Source: Apibacter raozihei (GTDB lineage Bacteria > Bacteroidota > Bacteroidia > Flavobacteriales > Weeksellaceae). Taken from it: 64,000 nucleotides of DNA. The stretch covers positions 1,116,001 to 1,180,000 of the forward strand of contig NZ_CP034930.1 in assembly GCF_004014855.1 (NCBI RefSeq). The letters run 5' to 3'. This document shows, piece after piece, positions 25,283 to 33,523 of the stretch. Position 1 is the stretch's first letter; every line of letters begins with the position of its first letter. The notes under the pieces were generated by a model. That model did not search any database. It saw only the letters and a program-made list of their open reading frames with translations, and was not told the origin of the DNA. The translations under genes were made by a program, and so were the position numbers.

Positions 25283-26350
25283 ATGAGTAGAAAGTTTCCT
25301 GCCGGTGTTGCAACCGGTTCGTTGGTTAAAGAAATATTTGATTACGCAAAAGAAAAACAATTTGCCTTGCCTGCTTGTAATGTGATTGGTTCCAGTAATA
25401 TAAATGCGGCCTTAGAAACTGCAGTAAAAGTAAATGCTCCTATTATTATACAATTTTCAAATGGAGGAGCACAGTTCAATGCCGGAAAAGGTTTTAAAAA
25501 TGATAATGTTAGAGCAGACGTTTTAGGAGCTATAGCAGGAGCTAAACATATTCACACTTTAGCTGAAGCTTATGGTGCTACAGTAATTTTACATACAGAC
25601 CATTGCGCTAAAAAATTACTTCCTTGGATAGACGGTTTGCTAGATGCAAGTGAAGAATTTTATAAAAAAGAAGGTAAAACACTATACTCTTCACATATGC
25701 TGGACTTATCAGAAGAATCTTTAGAAGAAAACCTTGAGATTTCGGCTAAATATTTCGAAAGAATGGCTAAAATGGGAATGACTCTTGAAGTAGAAATAGG
25801 AATTACAGGTGGTGAAGAAGACGGAGTGGATAACTCTGATGTTGATAGCTCTAAACTATATACTCAGCCGGAAGATGTTTACAAAACATATCAGGCATTA
25901 CATTCAATTAGTCCAGACTTCACAATAGCTGCTGCTTTTGGTAATGTTCATGGAGTTTATAAGCCGGGTAATGTTAAATTAGAACCGAAAATATTAAGAA
26001 ATTCTCAGGAGTATATTCAAAAACAAATTGGCGGTTCTGAAAAACCTATCAACTTTGTATTCCATGGAGGTTCTGGATCTTCTTTGGAGGAAATTAGAGA
26101 AGCTATTAGTTACGGAGTAATAAAAATGAATATAGATACAGATTTACAGTTTGCTTATCTTGAAGGAGTAAGAGATTATGTAGAAACTAATATAGAATAT
26201 CTGAGAACTCAGGTAGGTAACCCAACAGGAGAAGATTCTCCAAATAAAAAATATTATGATCCAAGAGTTTGGGTTCGTAAATCAGAAGAATCTTTTGGGA
26301 AAAGACTGGAACAATCCTTTAAAGATTTAAATAATATTGATACTCTTTAA
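25283..26350 (+). CDS. fbaA: Class II fructose-bisphosphate aldolase
   Basis: Zn-dependent glycolytic enzyme that cleaves fructose-1,6-bisphosphate. HTDHC holds the catalytic Asp106 and zinc ligand His107. Other conserved blocks are ACNVIGSSNINAALE, GITGGEEDGVDN, FGNVHGVY, FHGGSGS and MNIDTDLQFA. The 355 aa match the type A (E. coli FbaA-like) class. Single gene with terminator 16 nt after the stop. Confidence 0.97.
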   Translation: MSRKFPAGVATGSLVKEIFDYAKEKQFALPACNVIGSSNINAALETAVKVNAPIIIQFSNGGAQFNAGKGFKNDNVRADVLGAIAGAKHIHTLAEAYGATVILHTDHCAKKLLPWIDGLLDASEEFYKKEGKTLYSSHMLDLSEESLEENLEISAKYFERMAKMGMTLEVEIGITGGEEDGVDNSDVDSSKLYTQPEDVYKTYQALHSISPDFTIAAAFGNVHGVYKPGNVKLEPKILRNSQEYIQKQIGGSEKPINFVFHGGSGSSLEEIREAISYGVIKMNIDTDLQFAYLEGVRDYVETNIEYLRTQVGNPTGEDSPNKKYYDPRVWVRKSEESFGKRLEQSFKDLNNIDTL

Positions 26351-26365
26351 TAGTAATTATAAAGT

Positions 26366-26403
26366 AAAAAAATAGCTGGATTAATAATCTGGCTATTTTT
26401 TTT
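26366..26403 (+). terminator. Terminator of fbaA
   Basis: Stem AAAAAATAGC with GCTATTTTTT plus an inner GATT/AATC, followed by a T tract. It overlaps the first Met (26402) of the longer SIMPL frame. Confidence 0.85.
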
Positions 26404-26428
26404 GTATATTTGGTATAAAAATATAAAA

Positions 26429-27160
26429 ATGAGAAAAGGATTAGTTGTATCAACATTAATAGCTTCTTTAGGTTTAATAATATCAGCCTATTTTTTAGGT
26501 AATTCTTTCAAAAATAAAAATCTGACTACTTCTATTTCAGTTAAAGGTTTAGGTACTAAAGATTTCATATCTGATTTGATTGTATGGAATGGCGATTTTT
26601 CAAAGAAAAGCATGGATTTAAAAACGGCATATTCGGATTTAGAGCAAGATAGGAAAAAAATAAGAGATTATCTGGTGTCAAAAGGGTTCAAAGATAATGA
26701 GCTGGTTTTTTCTTCTGTAGATATTAATAAACAGTATGATTATTATAATACAGATGGAGGGAGAAGTTCTGTATTTTCAGGTTATCAATTAGATCAAACA
26801 GTGTCCATTGAATCCAAAGATGTCGAAAAAGTTGAAAATTTATCACGTGAAATAACCGAACTAATTAATAGTGGCGTTGAACTTTATTCAAAAGCCCCTT
26901 CTTATTATTATACAAAATTAGCGGATTTAAAAATTCAGATGATTGCAGATGCTACTCAAGATGCGAGAAAAAGAGCAGAGGAAATAGCTAAAAATGCAGG
27001 AGGTAAATTAGGTAAATTAAAAACAGCAAATTTAGGTGTTTTTCAAATTACAGCACAAAATTCATCTGATGATGAATATTCTTGGGGAGGAACATTTAAT
27101 ACCTCTTCCAAAAATAAAACAGCAAGTGTGACTATTCGATTGGAGTATGAAGTTAAATAG
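26429..27160 (+). CDS. SIMPL domain-containing protein
   Basis: Envelope protein of the SIMPL (DUF541) family, whose role is unclear although members occur in stress and signalling contexts. One N-terminal hydrophobic anchor or signal (LVVSTLIASLGLIISAYFLG) is followed by the domain: TTSISVKGLGTKDFISDLIVW, GYQLDQTVSIES, KIQMIADATQDARKRAEEIAKNAGGKLG and a C-terminal SVTIRLEYEV strand. The start at 26429 is chosen because the frame from 26402 begins inside the fbaA terminator. The length is 243 aa. Single gene with its own terminator. Confidence 0.85.
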   Translation: MRKGLVVSTLIASLGLIISAYFLGNSFKNKNLTTSISVKGLGTKDFISDLIVWNGDFSKKSMDLKTAYSDLEQDRKKIRDYLVSKGFKDNELVFSSVDINKQYDYYNTDGGRSSVFSGYQLDQTVSIESKDVEKVENLSREITELINSGVELYSKAPSYYYTKLADLKIQMIADATQDARKRAEEIAKNAGGKLGKLKTANLGVFQITAQNSSDDEYSWGGTFNTSSKNKTASVTIRLEYEVK

Positions 27161-27237
27161 TAAGTATATAAAAACAGATACTTTGACTTTATAAAAAATA
27201 TAAATAAAAGCTTTTTAAATAAAATTAAATCAAAATA

Positions 27238-27264
27238 AAAATGAGAGTGTTGCTCTCATTTTTA
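27238..27264 (+). terminator. Terminator of SIMPL gene
   Basis: A 10 bp stem (AAAATGAGAG with CTCTCATTTT, 5 nt loop) followed by more T. It lies 77 nt after the stop, before the metE promoter. Confidence 0.85.
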
Positions 27265-27301
27265 TTTTGTTATAAATCGTAATATTAGATAACTTTTTTT
27301 A

Positions 27302-27309
27302 TATATTTG
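27302..27309 (+). promoter_or_regulatory. -7 box of metE promoter
   Basis: TATATTTG is a perfect -7 match about 20-35 nt upstream of the riboswitch aptamer, so transcripts would start near 27316 and include the whole aptamer. No standard -33 box is seen. Confidence 0.6.
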
Positions 27310-27339
27310 TTTGGTTAAGTTCTTTTCTTAATTTCTTTA

Positions 27340-27515
27340 TCAACCAGAATATGGTGCTGTGTAAAAGCAGAATAATAGGGAATCATGTGTAAATCATGAG
27401 CTGTCGCGCAACTGTAAGTAATGTATGAGTTTTATCAATATATACCATTGCCGTAAAAAGTGAGAAGGTAGATAAAATATTACAAGCCAGGAGACCTGCC
27501 TATTTTGAATTGACA
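27340..27515 (+). promoter_or_regulatory. Cobalamin (B12) riboswitch controlling metE
   Basis: The conserved aptamer blocks appear in order: GGTGCTG (27353-27359), AATAGGGAATCATGTG (27374-27389), GAGCTGTCGCGCAACTGTAA (27399-27418) and the B12 box GCCAGGAGACCTGCC (27486-27500). Downstream, the expression platform contains a terminator-like hairpin at 27567-27600. Cobalamin binding is expected to stop expression of the B12-independent methionine synthase. Edges are approximate. Confidence 0.94.
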
Positions 27516-27566
27516 ATGCTTTCGCGATTTGAAGCAAAGGTCGTAGGTTAAATTATAAAGATAAGT

Positions 27567-27600
27567 ATATCCCATAAAATATTTCTGGGAGGTATTTTTA
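27567..27600 (+). terminator. Riboswitch expression-platform terminator
   Basis: ATA-TCCCA pairs with TGGGA-(GG)-TAT around an 11 nt loop, followed by TTTTATTTC. It lies between the B12 aptamer and metE, about 100 nt before the start codon, and fits transcriptional control. Confidence 0.6.
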
Positions 27601-27702
27601 TTTCTATATAGTACACCTCATATACTTTACTCTTTTTTGAAAGCATTTTTGAAGTTTAACAATAAGAACTTTTATAGTTTAATCATTTAAAAGTTAAAAA
27701 AG

Positions 27703-30012
27703 ATGCAAACACACAATCTTGGCTACCCGCGAATTGGTAGTAACAGAGAACTTAAAAAGGCTTGTGAAAAATTTTGGGCCGGTAAAATATCAGTTGAGGA
27801 ACTGATGAAAACAGGGAAAGATATCCGATTAGGAAACTGGATGTTACAGAAAAGTGCTGGAATAGAAGTAATACCTTCCAACGATTTTTCGTTTTACGAT
27901 CAGGTATTGGATATGTCTTTGATGGTAGGAGCCATCCCTAAACGTTACAACAAAATTTTAGTAAAGAGCTCAAACTCTGAACAGGAGTTGTATTTTGCAA
28001 TGGCAAGAGGATATCAAAAGGAAGGTATTGATATAACTGCAATGGAAATGACCAAATGGTTTGATACTAACTATCATTACATTGTACCTGAATTTGAAAA
28101 GAATCAGAAATTTTCTTTATTCTCAACAAAAATTATAGATGAATTTTTAGAAGCAAAACAAGAAGGCATTATTACAAAGCCTGTTATAATAGGTCCTGTA
28201 TCGTATTTGTTGCTTGGTAAAGAAAAAGAAAAAGATTTCAATAAGATAGAATTAGTAAAAAGTCTTCTGCCGATTTATTTGGAAATCATTGAAAAATTAA
28301 AAGAAGCAGGAGTGGAATGGATACAATTCGATGAACCCTTTCTTGCATTAGATATAGACGCTGAAGTAAAGGATGCATTACAATATGTATATACCGAAAT
28401 TAATAAAAAGTATCCGTTTATCAAGAAAATGATTGCTACTTACTTTGATGGTCTTAAAGATAATTTAGATCTAGCTCTCAGCTTGCCTGTGCAGGCATTA
28501 CATATAGATTTGGTTCGCTGTCCTGAACAACTTGATGAAGTACTTGACAAGCTTCCGGAAAATATGTCTGTTTCTCTAGGGATTATTGATGGGAGAAACA
28601 TCTGGAAAAATAATTTTAAGAATTCTTTAAAAATAATTGACAGAGCCTCAGACAAAGTAGGAAAAGATAGAGTGATAATAGCACCTTCCTGTTCTTTAAT
28701 TCACTGCCCTGTAGATTTGGACTCAGAAACCAACGAAAAAGTTCTTTCTCCGGAAATTAAAGATTGGCTGGCTTTTTCCAAACAAAAAATCAAAGAGGTA
28801 GTAACACTTAAACAATTAGCAGAAAAAAAGGATACACCCGAATTTTTAAAAGAATTGGAAGAAAACACAGATTCTGTAAGTAGAAGGAATATTTCTCCGC
28901 TTATTCATAATCAAAACGTTCAGGATAGAATTAAAAATATAGAAAAAGTAGAGGATAAAAGACATAATATTTTCTCCGAAAGGAAAGAAAAACAACAAAA
29001 AGCTCTGGAATTACCCTTATTTGCTACTACAACTATAGGATCATTTCCACAAACCGCTGAAGTACGCTCGTGGCGTTCAAAAATGAAAAAAGGAGAAATT
29101 TCTCTCTCTGAATATGAAGATTTACTAAAGAAAGAAACTGAAAAGGCTATACGTTTTCAGGAAGAAATTGGATTGGATGTTCTCGTTCATGGCGAATTTG
29201 AACGAAATGATATGGTTGAATACTTTGGTGAAAGTCTGGAAGGTGTTGCATTTTCAAAAAATGGATGGGTGCAGAGCTATGGAAGCAGATGTGTAAAACC
29301 TCCAATCATTTATGGAGATGTTCATCGTCCTGAGCCTATGACTGTGCAATGGTCTGCCTATGCGCAATCTCTTACAGATAAATGGGTTAAGGGTATGTTG
29401 ACAGGTCCGGTTACTATTTTGCAATGGAGTTTTGTAAGAGACGATCAACCAAGAAAAGATACCTGTTATCAAATAGCATTAGCAATTAGAGATGAAGTCC
29501 TTGATTTGGAAAAAGCAGGAATCAATATTATACAGATAGATGAACCTGCTATCAGAGAAGGATTGCCTTTAAGAAAAGCAGATTGGGAAAACTATCTTAA
29601 TTGGGCAATTAAAGCATTTAGAATTTCGTCTTGTGGTGTAAAGGATGAAACGCAGATTCATACGCATATGTGCTATTCTGAGTTCAACGATATCATAGAG
29701 AATATAGCTGATATGGATGCAGATGTAATTACTATAGAATGTTCTCGTTCTAACATGGAGTTATTAGATGTATTTTCTAAATTCAATTATCCAAATGATA
29801 TTGGGCCGGGTGTTTATGATATTCATTCACCAAGGGTTCCTTCGAGAGAAGAAATGGTAAATCTTATGAAGAAAGCCGAAGAAGAAATTCCTACAAATCA
29901 ATTATGGATTAATCCTGATTGTGGTTTAAAAACCAGAGGCTGGGATGAAACAAAAAAAGCTCTTATAGAAATGGTAGCAGCTGCTGAAGAAATGAGAGCT
30001 TCGCATGTATAA
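27703..30012 (+). CDS. metE: Cobalamin-independent methionine synthase MetE
   Basis: Transfers the methyl group of 5-methyltetrahydropteroyl-triglutamate to homocysteine. The N-terminal domain opens with LGYPRIGSNRELKKACEKFWAG. The C-terminal catalytic domain has the homocysteine/zinc ligands in THMCYSEF (His, Cys), ITIECSRSNMELL (Glu) and WINPDCGLKTRGW (Cys). LPLFATTTIGSFPQTAEVR marks the domain junction. The 769 aa are full length. Control by the upstream B12 riboswitch implies that a B12-dependent alternative (probably MetH) exists elsewhere in the genome, though this is not seen here. A thioesterase gene follows at 17 nt. Confidence 0.98.
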   Translation: MQTHNLGYPRIGSNRELKKACEKFWAGKISVEELMKTGKDIRLGNWMLQKSAGIEVIPSNDFSFYDQVLDMSLMVGAIPKRYNKILVKSSNSEQELYFAMARGYQKEGIDITAMEMTKWFDTNYHYIVPEFEKNQKFSLFSTKIIDEFLEAKQEGIITKPVIIGPVSYLLLGKEKEKDFNKIELVKSLLPIYLEIIEKLKEAGVEWIQFDEPFLALDIDAEVKDALQYVYTEINKKYPFIKKMIATYFDGLKDNLDLALSLPVQALHIDLVRCPEQLDEVLDKLPENMSVSLGIIDGRNIWKNNFKNSLKIIDRASDKVGKDRVIIAPSCSLIHCPVDLDSETNEKVLSPEIKDWLAFSKQKIKEVVTLKQLAEKKDTPEFLKELEENTDSVSRRNISPLIHNQNVQDRIKNIEKVEDKRHNIFSERKEKQQKALELPLFATTTIGSFPQTAEVRSWRSKMKKGEISLSEYEDLLKKETEKAIRFQEEIGLDVLVHGEFERNDMVEYFGESLEGVAFSKNGWVQSYGSRCVKPPIIYGDVHRPEPMTVQWSAYAQSLTDKWVKGMLTGPVTILQWSFVRDDQPRKDTCYQIALAIRDEVLDLEKAGINIIQIDEPAIREGLPLRKADWENYLNWAIKAFRISSCGVKDETQIHTHMCYSEFNDIIENIADMDADVITIECSRSNMELLDVFSKFNYPNDIGPGVYDIHSPRVPSREEMVNLMKKAEEEIPTNQLWINPDCGLKTRGWDETKKALIEMVAAAEEMRASHV

Positions 30013-30029
30013 ACAATAAAATAATAAAT

Positions 30030-30422
30030 ATGGATCTAAACCTGGAAGAAAGAAAGAAAAAATCGGAATCAAGAATTTTAAAAGCTGTATTTCCTGGTAC
30101 AACAAATCATTATGACACTTTATTCGGAGGAACTGCTATGCAGTGGATGGATGAAGTTGCTTTTATTACAGCGACAAGATTTTGCCACAAGCAAATGGTT
30201 ACCGTTAGAAGTGATAAAATTGATTTTAAAAAATCCATACCTGCAGGAACAATTGTGGAACTGATTGGGAATGTAATAGAAATTGGAAACACCAGTTTAA
30301 AAGTAAAAGTGGAAATATTTATTGAACAAATGTATTATGAACATAGAGAAAAAGCTGTTACTGGTGAATTTACTTTTGTTGCTGTAGGAGATGATAAAAG
30401 GCCGGTTTCTGTTTTAGATTAA
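30030..30422 (+). CDS. Acyl-CoA thioesterase (hotdog fold)
   Basis: Single hotdog-domain thioesterase of the YciA/BACH type. The family signature is visible: HYDTLFGGTAMQWMDEVAFITATRFC, then VTVRSDKIDFKKSIPAGTIVEL and GEFTFVAVGDDKRPV. The 130 aa fit a hexameric YciA-like enzyme acting on acyl-CoAs. It sits 17 nt after metE and shares the following terminator, so it may also fall under B12 control, which is an inference. Confidence 0.9.
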   Translation: MDLNLEERKKKSESRILKAVFPGTTNHYDTLFGGTAMQWMDEVAFITATRFCHKQMVTVRSDKIDFKKSIPAGTIVELIGNVIEIGNTSLKVKVEIFIEQMYYEHREKAVTGEFTFVAVGDDKRPVSVLD

Positions 30423-30450
30423 AACAGAAAGGTTTTATCTAGTTTTGTTT

Positions 30451-30488
30451 AAAATGAGCTGAAAGTTAAAGACTTTTGGCTCATTTTT
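30451..30488 (+). terminator. Terminator after metE-thioesterase
   Basis: A 16 bp stem with two G-T wobbles (AAAATGAGC-TG-AAAGT pairs with ACTTT-TG-GCTCATTTT, 5 nt loop) is followed by T. Confidence 0.88.
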
Positions 30489-30599
30489 TATAATCTGTTT
30501 AATTAAAAACGTATAGTCAATTAAATGAGCTAAGAAAAATTAGACAATTTGTAAGATAAAATTTATAATTTTGTATTCAACACTAATTTACATAAGGTA

Positions 30600-31295
30600 A
30601 TGGATTTAAAAAATGCTTTTTTCGGTAGTTTTAATTTGGTTGACAACATTTTTATTGGAATAAAACTTGTTGTAGCATTTATAGCTGTTTTAGTTTACAT
30701 TAAGCTTATTGGGCGAACAATCCTAAATCAGGTATCAGGTATAGACCTTATTCAGAATATTGTTTTAGGAGGTCTCGTCGGAGGGATATTATACAATCCG
30801 GGTATTTCTATATTAGAGTTTGGGATAGTCTTATTGATATGGACCATAATTATATATTTTATTGCTTTTTTTTCGAAAAAATATAGCCGTTTAAGAGGAT
30901 TGATTGAAGGGCCTATTATTCCCTTGGTACTTAAAGGAAAACTCAATGTTGAAGGATTTAAAAAAGCAAAAATGGATATTATGACCTATGCAAACGTTTT
31001 GAAAAATGATGGAATCTATGATATATCTAAAGTGTATTTTGCACAAATGGAGCAAGATGGGTCGATTACAGCTTTTACAGATGATTATGACAAATACGCA
31101 GTTTTATTAGTTATAGAAGGGGAAATTAATCATGTTTATCTGGAAGGAATAGATAAAACGGAAGACTGGCTTAAGGAAGAGCTTAAAAAAGAAGGATATG
31201 AAGACGTATCCGAAATTTTTTTAGCACAGTGGTCGCCTGAAAAATTTTTTATTGTTCCAAAAAGCCAGGATCATAAGATAAAGATAAATAAATAA
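30600..31295 (+). CDS. DUF421 (YetF-like) membrane protein
   Basis: Inner-membrane protein with about three N-terminal membrane segments (22-42, 52-72, 76-94) and a C-terminal DUF421/YetF domain. IKLIGRTILNQVSGIDLIQNIVLGG and PLVLKGKLNVEGFKKAKMD are typical, followed by YDISKVYFAQMEQDGSITAF. Function is unknown; some YetF relatives are linked to spore or stress phenotypes. The 231 aa look complete. It converges with the FAH-family gene with only 2 nt between the stops. Confidence 0.85.
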   Translation: MDLKNAFFGSFNLVDNIFIGIKLVVAFIAVLVYIKLIGRTILNQVSGIDLIQNIVLGGLVGGILYNPGISILEFGIVLLIWTIIIYFIAFFSKKYSRLRGLIEGPIIPLVLKGKLNVEGFKKAKMDIMTYANVLKNDGIYDISKVYFAQMEQDGSITAFTDDYDKYAVLLVIEGEINHVYLEGIDKTEDWLKEELKKEGYEDVSEIFLAQWSPEKFFIVPKSQDHKIKINK

Positions 31296-31297
31296 AC

Positions 31298-31906
31298 TTA
31301 TCTTATAGCTATCTCAAAAAATTTCTCATTTTCAATAAAACCTTCCAAAATGTCATTTTCCTTTACAGCTGAAACACCAGAAGGAGTTCCGGTAAAAATA
31401 ATATCTCCGGTTTTTAATGTAAAAAACTGGGATATATAAGAAACGAGCGTATTAAAAGGAAAAAGCATATCGGAAGAATTTCCTTGCTGTTGCATATTTC
31501 CGTTTTTTAATAAAGAAAAATTAACATTTTCTAGATTGACTTTATCTTTAGTAACAAAATTTCCAATTAAAGCGGAATGATCAAAAGCTTTAGATATTTC
31601 CCAAGGAAGACCTTTATCCTTAAGTTTATCCTGTAAGTCGCGAGCAGTAAAATCAATTCCAAGGCCTATTTCGGAGTAATAATTTTCAGCGAATTCAGGT
31701 TGAATATACTTTCCTGTTTTACATATTTTCAGCAATAATTCGACTTCATGCTGTAAATTATCACTAAATTCAGGAATATAAAAATCTTCACCCGGTCTAA
31801 GTATTGCTGTGTCCGGTTTTAAAAATAATACAGGTTCTTTAGGAATGTCATTATTAAGCTCCTTAGCATGATTGCTATAGTTTCTTCCCACACATATAAT
31901 TTTCAT
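31298..31906 (-). CDS. Fumarylacetoacetate hydrolase family protein
   Basis: FAH-fold enzyme, probably acting on 2-oxo acids or acylpyruvates. It begins KIICVGRNYSNHAKEL and has PVLFLKPDTAIL, LQHEVELLLKI (metal-binding Glu residues), GIDFTARDLQDKLK and DIIFTGTPSGV. The 202 aa are the single-domain form. It is the last gene of the pssA-exonuclease-FAH operon and overlaps the exonuclease gene by 4 nt. The substrate cannot be assigned. Confidence 0.9.
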   Translation of the reverse strand: MKIICVGRNYSNHAKELNNDIPKEPVLFLKPDTAILRPGEDFYIPEFSDNLQHEVELLLKICKTGKYIQPEFAENYYSEIGLGIDFTARDLQDKLKDKGLPWEISKAFDHSALIGNFVTKDKVNLENVNFSLLKNGNMQQQGNSSDMLFPFNTLVSYISQFFTLKTGDIIFTGTPSGVSAVKENDILEGFIENEKFFEIAIR

Positions 31907-32667
31907 AATACACTTTTTAATTTAGTTCTTGTAAATATTTTTTTTGAATATAAAGGAAAATCAGCATTCATTAACCAAGAATAATAACCTTGATCAGATT
32001 TAAAAATTTCTTTTAATTTTTTCCCTTTGTGTTTTCCAAAATTAAAAATCTCATCGCCCTCTTTATCCAGGCCTACAAAACCGGCTAAATCAGCATTTTT
32101 ATTCTGAGTGGTAAACTCATGCAGAAACTTCATGTCATTTTCAACAGCATCATATTTTTCTACTTGAGCCTTTAAAACCTCATAAGTAGCTAAGGTATCA
32201 GCAGATGCGGAATGAGCATTTTCAAGATCAGAATCACAATAAAACTTATACGCAGCAGCTAAAGTTCTAGGTTCCATTTTGTGAAAAATAACCTGTACAT
32301 CAATAGGACGATGTTTTTTAATATCAAATTCAAAATCATTTCGTAATAGTTCTTCAGCAAGTAAAGGAATATCAAAACGATTAGAATTGTATCCAGCCAG
32401 ATCAGAATCTTTAATCATTTCTAATATCTGAGGAGCTATGTCTTTAAATATTGGAGCATTTTCAACATCCGTATCATAAATACCATGTATAAGAGATGAT
32501 TCTTTAGGAATGGGTATCTGGGGATTGACTTTCCATGTTTTACTTTCTTTGGACTGATTGGGATTGACCTTTAAAATACTTATTTCAACTATTCGGTCTT
32601 TACTGACATTAATTCCGGTAGTTTCCAGATCAAAAAAGCAGATTGATTTATGTAGTTTTAGTTCCAT
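31903..32667 (-). CDS. DEDDh 3'-5' exonuclease
   Basis: DnaQ-like exonuclease. The three Exo motifs are FFDLETTGINVSKDRIVEI (Asp/Glu), GYNSNRFDIPLLAEELL (Asp) and HSASADTLATYEVL (His/Asp), so the DEDDh set is complete. A C-terminal DUF3820-like part, FNFGKHKGKKLKEI with YYSWLMNADFP, is typical of flavobacterial members. The 254 aa are complete. It overlaps pssA by 20 nt and the FAH gene by 4 nt. It lacks polymerase fusions, so it is a stand-alone repair or proofreading nuclease. Confidence 0.9.
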   Translation of the reverse strand: MELKLHKSICFFDLETTGINVSKDRIVEISILKVNPNQSKESKTWKVNPQIPIPKESSLIHGIYDTDVENAPIFKDIAPQILEMIKDSDLAGYNSNRFDIPLLAEELLRNDFEFDIKKHRPIDVQVIFHKMEPRTLAAAYKFYCDSDLENAHSASADTLATYEVLKAQVEKYDAVENDMKFLHEFTTQNKNADLAGFVGLDKEGDEIFNFGKHKGKKLKEIFKSDQGYYSWLMNADFPLYSKKIFTRTKLKSVL

Positions 32668-33385
32668 TAGATATTATTTTTTTTCTGAATAAGATTGATA
32701 TGATTATATATAGGAATACTATAATTGGGATTGCTGAAATTTGAAGTAAAAGTAATAAAACAACACACAGAATGATAAATGAAAAAACAAGCGAATTATC
32801 TTTCCATTTCAAACTCTTAAATTTTAATGCTAACAGAGGAAGATTAGCAACAAGAATATAGGAACTTAAAATTGTGAGAAAAAAAAGAATCAGACTATTA
32901 TTCCAGAATATAGTTGAATTTTTTTCGATAATCCAATAAATAGCAAAGATAAAAATAGTATTAGCAGGAGTAGGCAACCCTTTAAAATAATAGCTTTGTT
33001 CTTCGTCAAGATTGAATTTTGCCAAACGTAAAGCCGAAAATAATGTGATTAACAGCCCAAAAAAAGGAAATATAGAATGAGCCGTAAGTGTAAATGATTG
33101 AGAAAGAAAACTATTCAAAATTAAATTACCACCTAGCAATTTAAACATTAATATTCCTGGTAATAAGCCAAAGGTAACCATGTCAGCAAGACTATCCAAT
33201 TCTTTACCTAAAGGACCGGAAGCTCGTACAGCTCTAGCAACAAAACCATCAAAAAAATCAAAAATCAGAGAAGCAATAAGTAAATACAAAATAAGTGAGG
33301 TAGGAGCATTAATTATTGCAAAAATACAAGCGATACTTCCACAAAATAAATTTGCAAGAGTAAGTATATTGGGGAGATGTTTCAT
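32648..33385 (-). CDS. pssA: CDP-diacylglycerol--serine O-phosphatidyltransferase
   Basis: Inner-membrane enzyme that makes phosphatidylserine, precursor of phosphatidylethanolamine. The CDP-alcohol phosphotransferase motif DGxxARxxxxxxxxGxxxDxxxD is present as FDGFVARAVRASGPLGKELDSLADMV. The opening LPNILTLANLFCGSIACIFA is typical. About seven membrane segments fill 245 aa. First gene of the minus-strand operon and divergent from porV. Confidence 0.92.
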   Translation of the reverse strand: MKHLPNILTLANLFCGSIACIFAIINAPTSLILYLLIASLIFDFFDGFVARAVRASGPLGKELDSLADMVTFGLLPGILMFKLLGGNLILNSFLSQSFTLTAHSIFPFFGLLITLFSALRLAKFNLDEEQSYYFKGLPTPANTIFIFAIYWIIEKNSTIFWNNSLILFFLTILSSYILVANLPLLALKFKSLKWKDNSLVFSFIILCVVLLLLLQISAIPIIVFLYIIISILFRKKIISNGTKTT

Positions 33386-33502
33386 TTACTTCGAGGAAAA
33401 AATTTAGTTACAAATCTATGAATTTTAAATATAATTTTTTGCCATTTACGGAATATAGTTGTGGTAATAAAAACATAATTCGTACGTTTATAAAATTAAA
33501 AT

Positions 33503-33510
33503 TATTTTTG
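33503..33510 (+). promoter_or_regulatory. -7 box close to porV start
   Basis: TATTTTTG fits TAnnTTTG and puts the transcript start near 33517, only about 7 nt before the TTG start codon. The porV mRNA would be nearly leaderless. No -33 box is evident. Confidence 0.5.
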
Positions 33511-33523
33511 CAAAAACTATTTT

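Noticed and set aside
26402-26428. Upstream ATG for the SIMPL gene
   Set aside because: It overlaps the T tract of the fbaA terminator; 26429 directly opens a standard membrane anchor.
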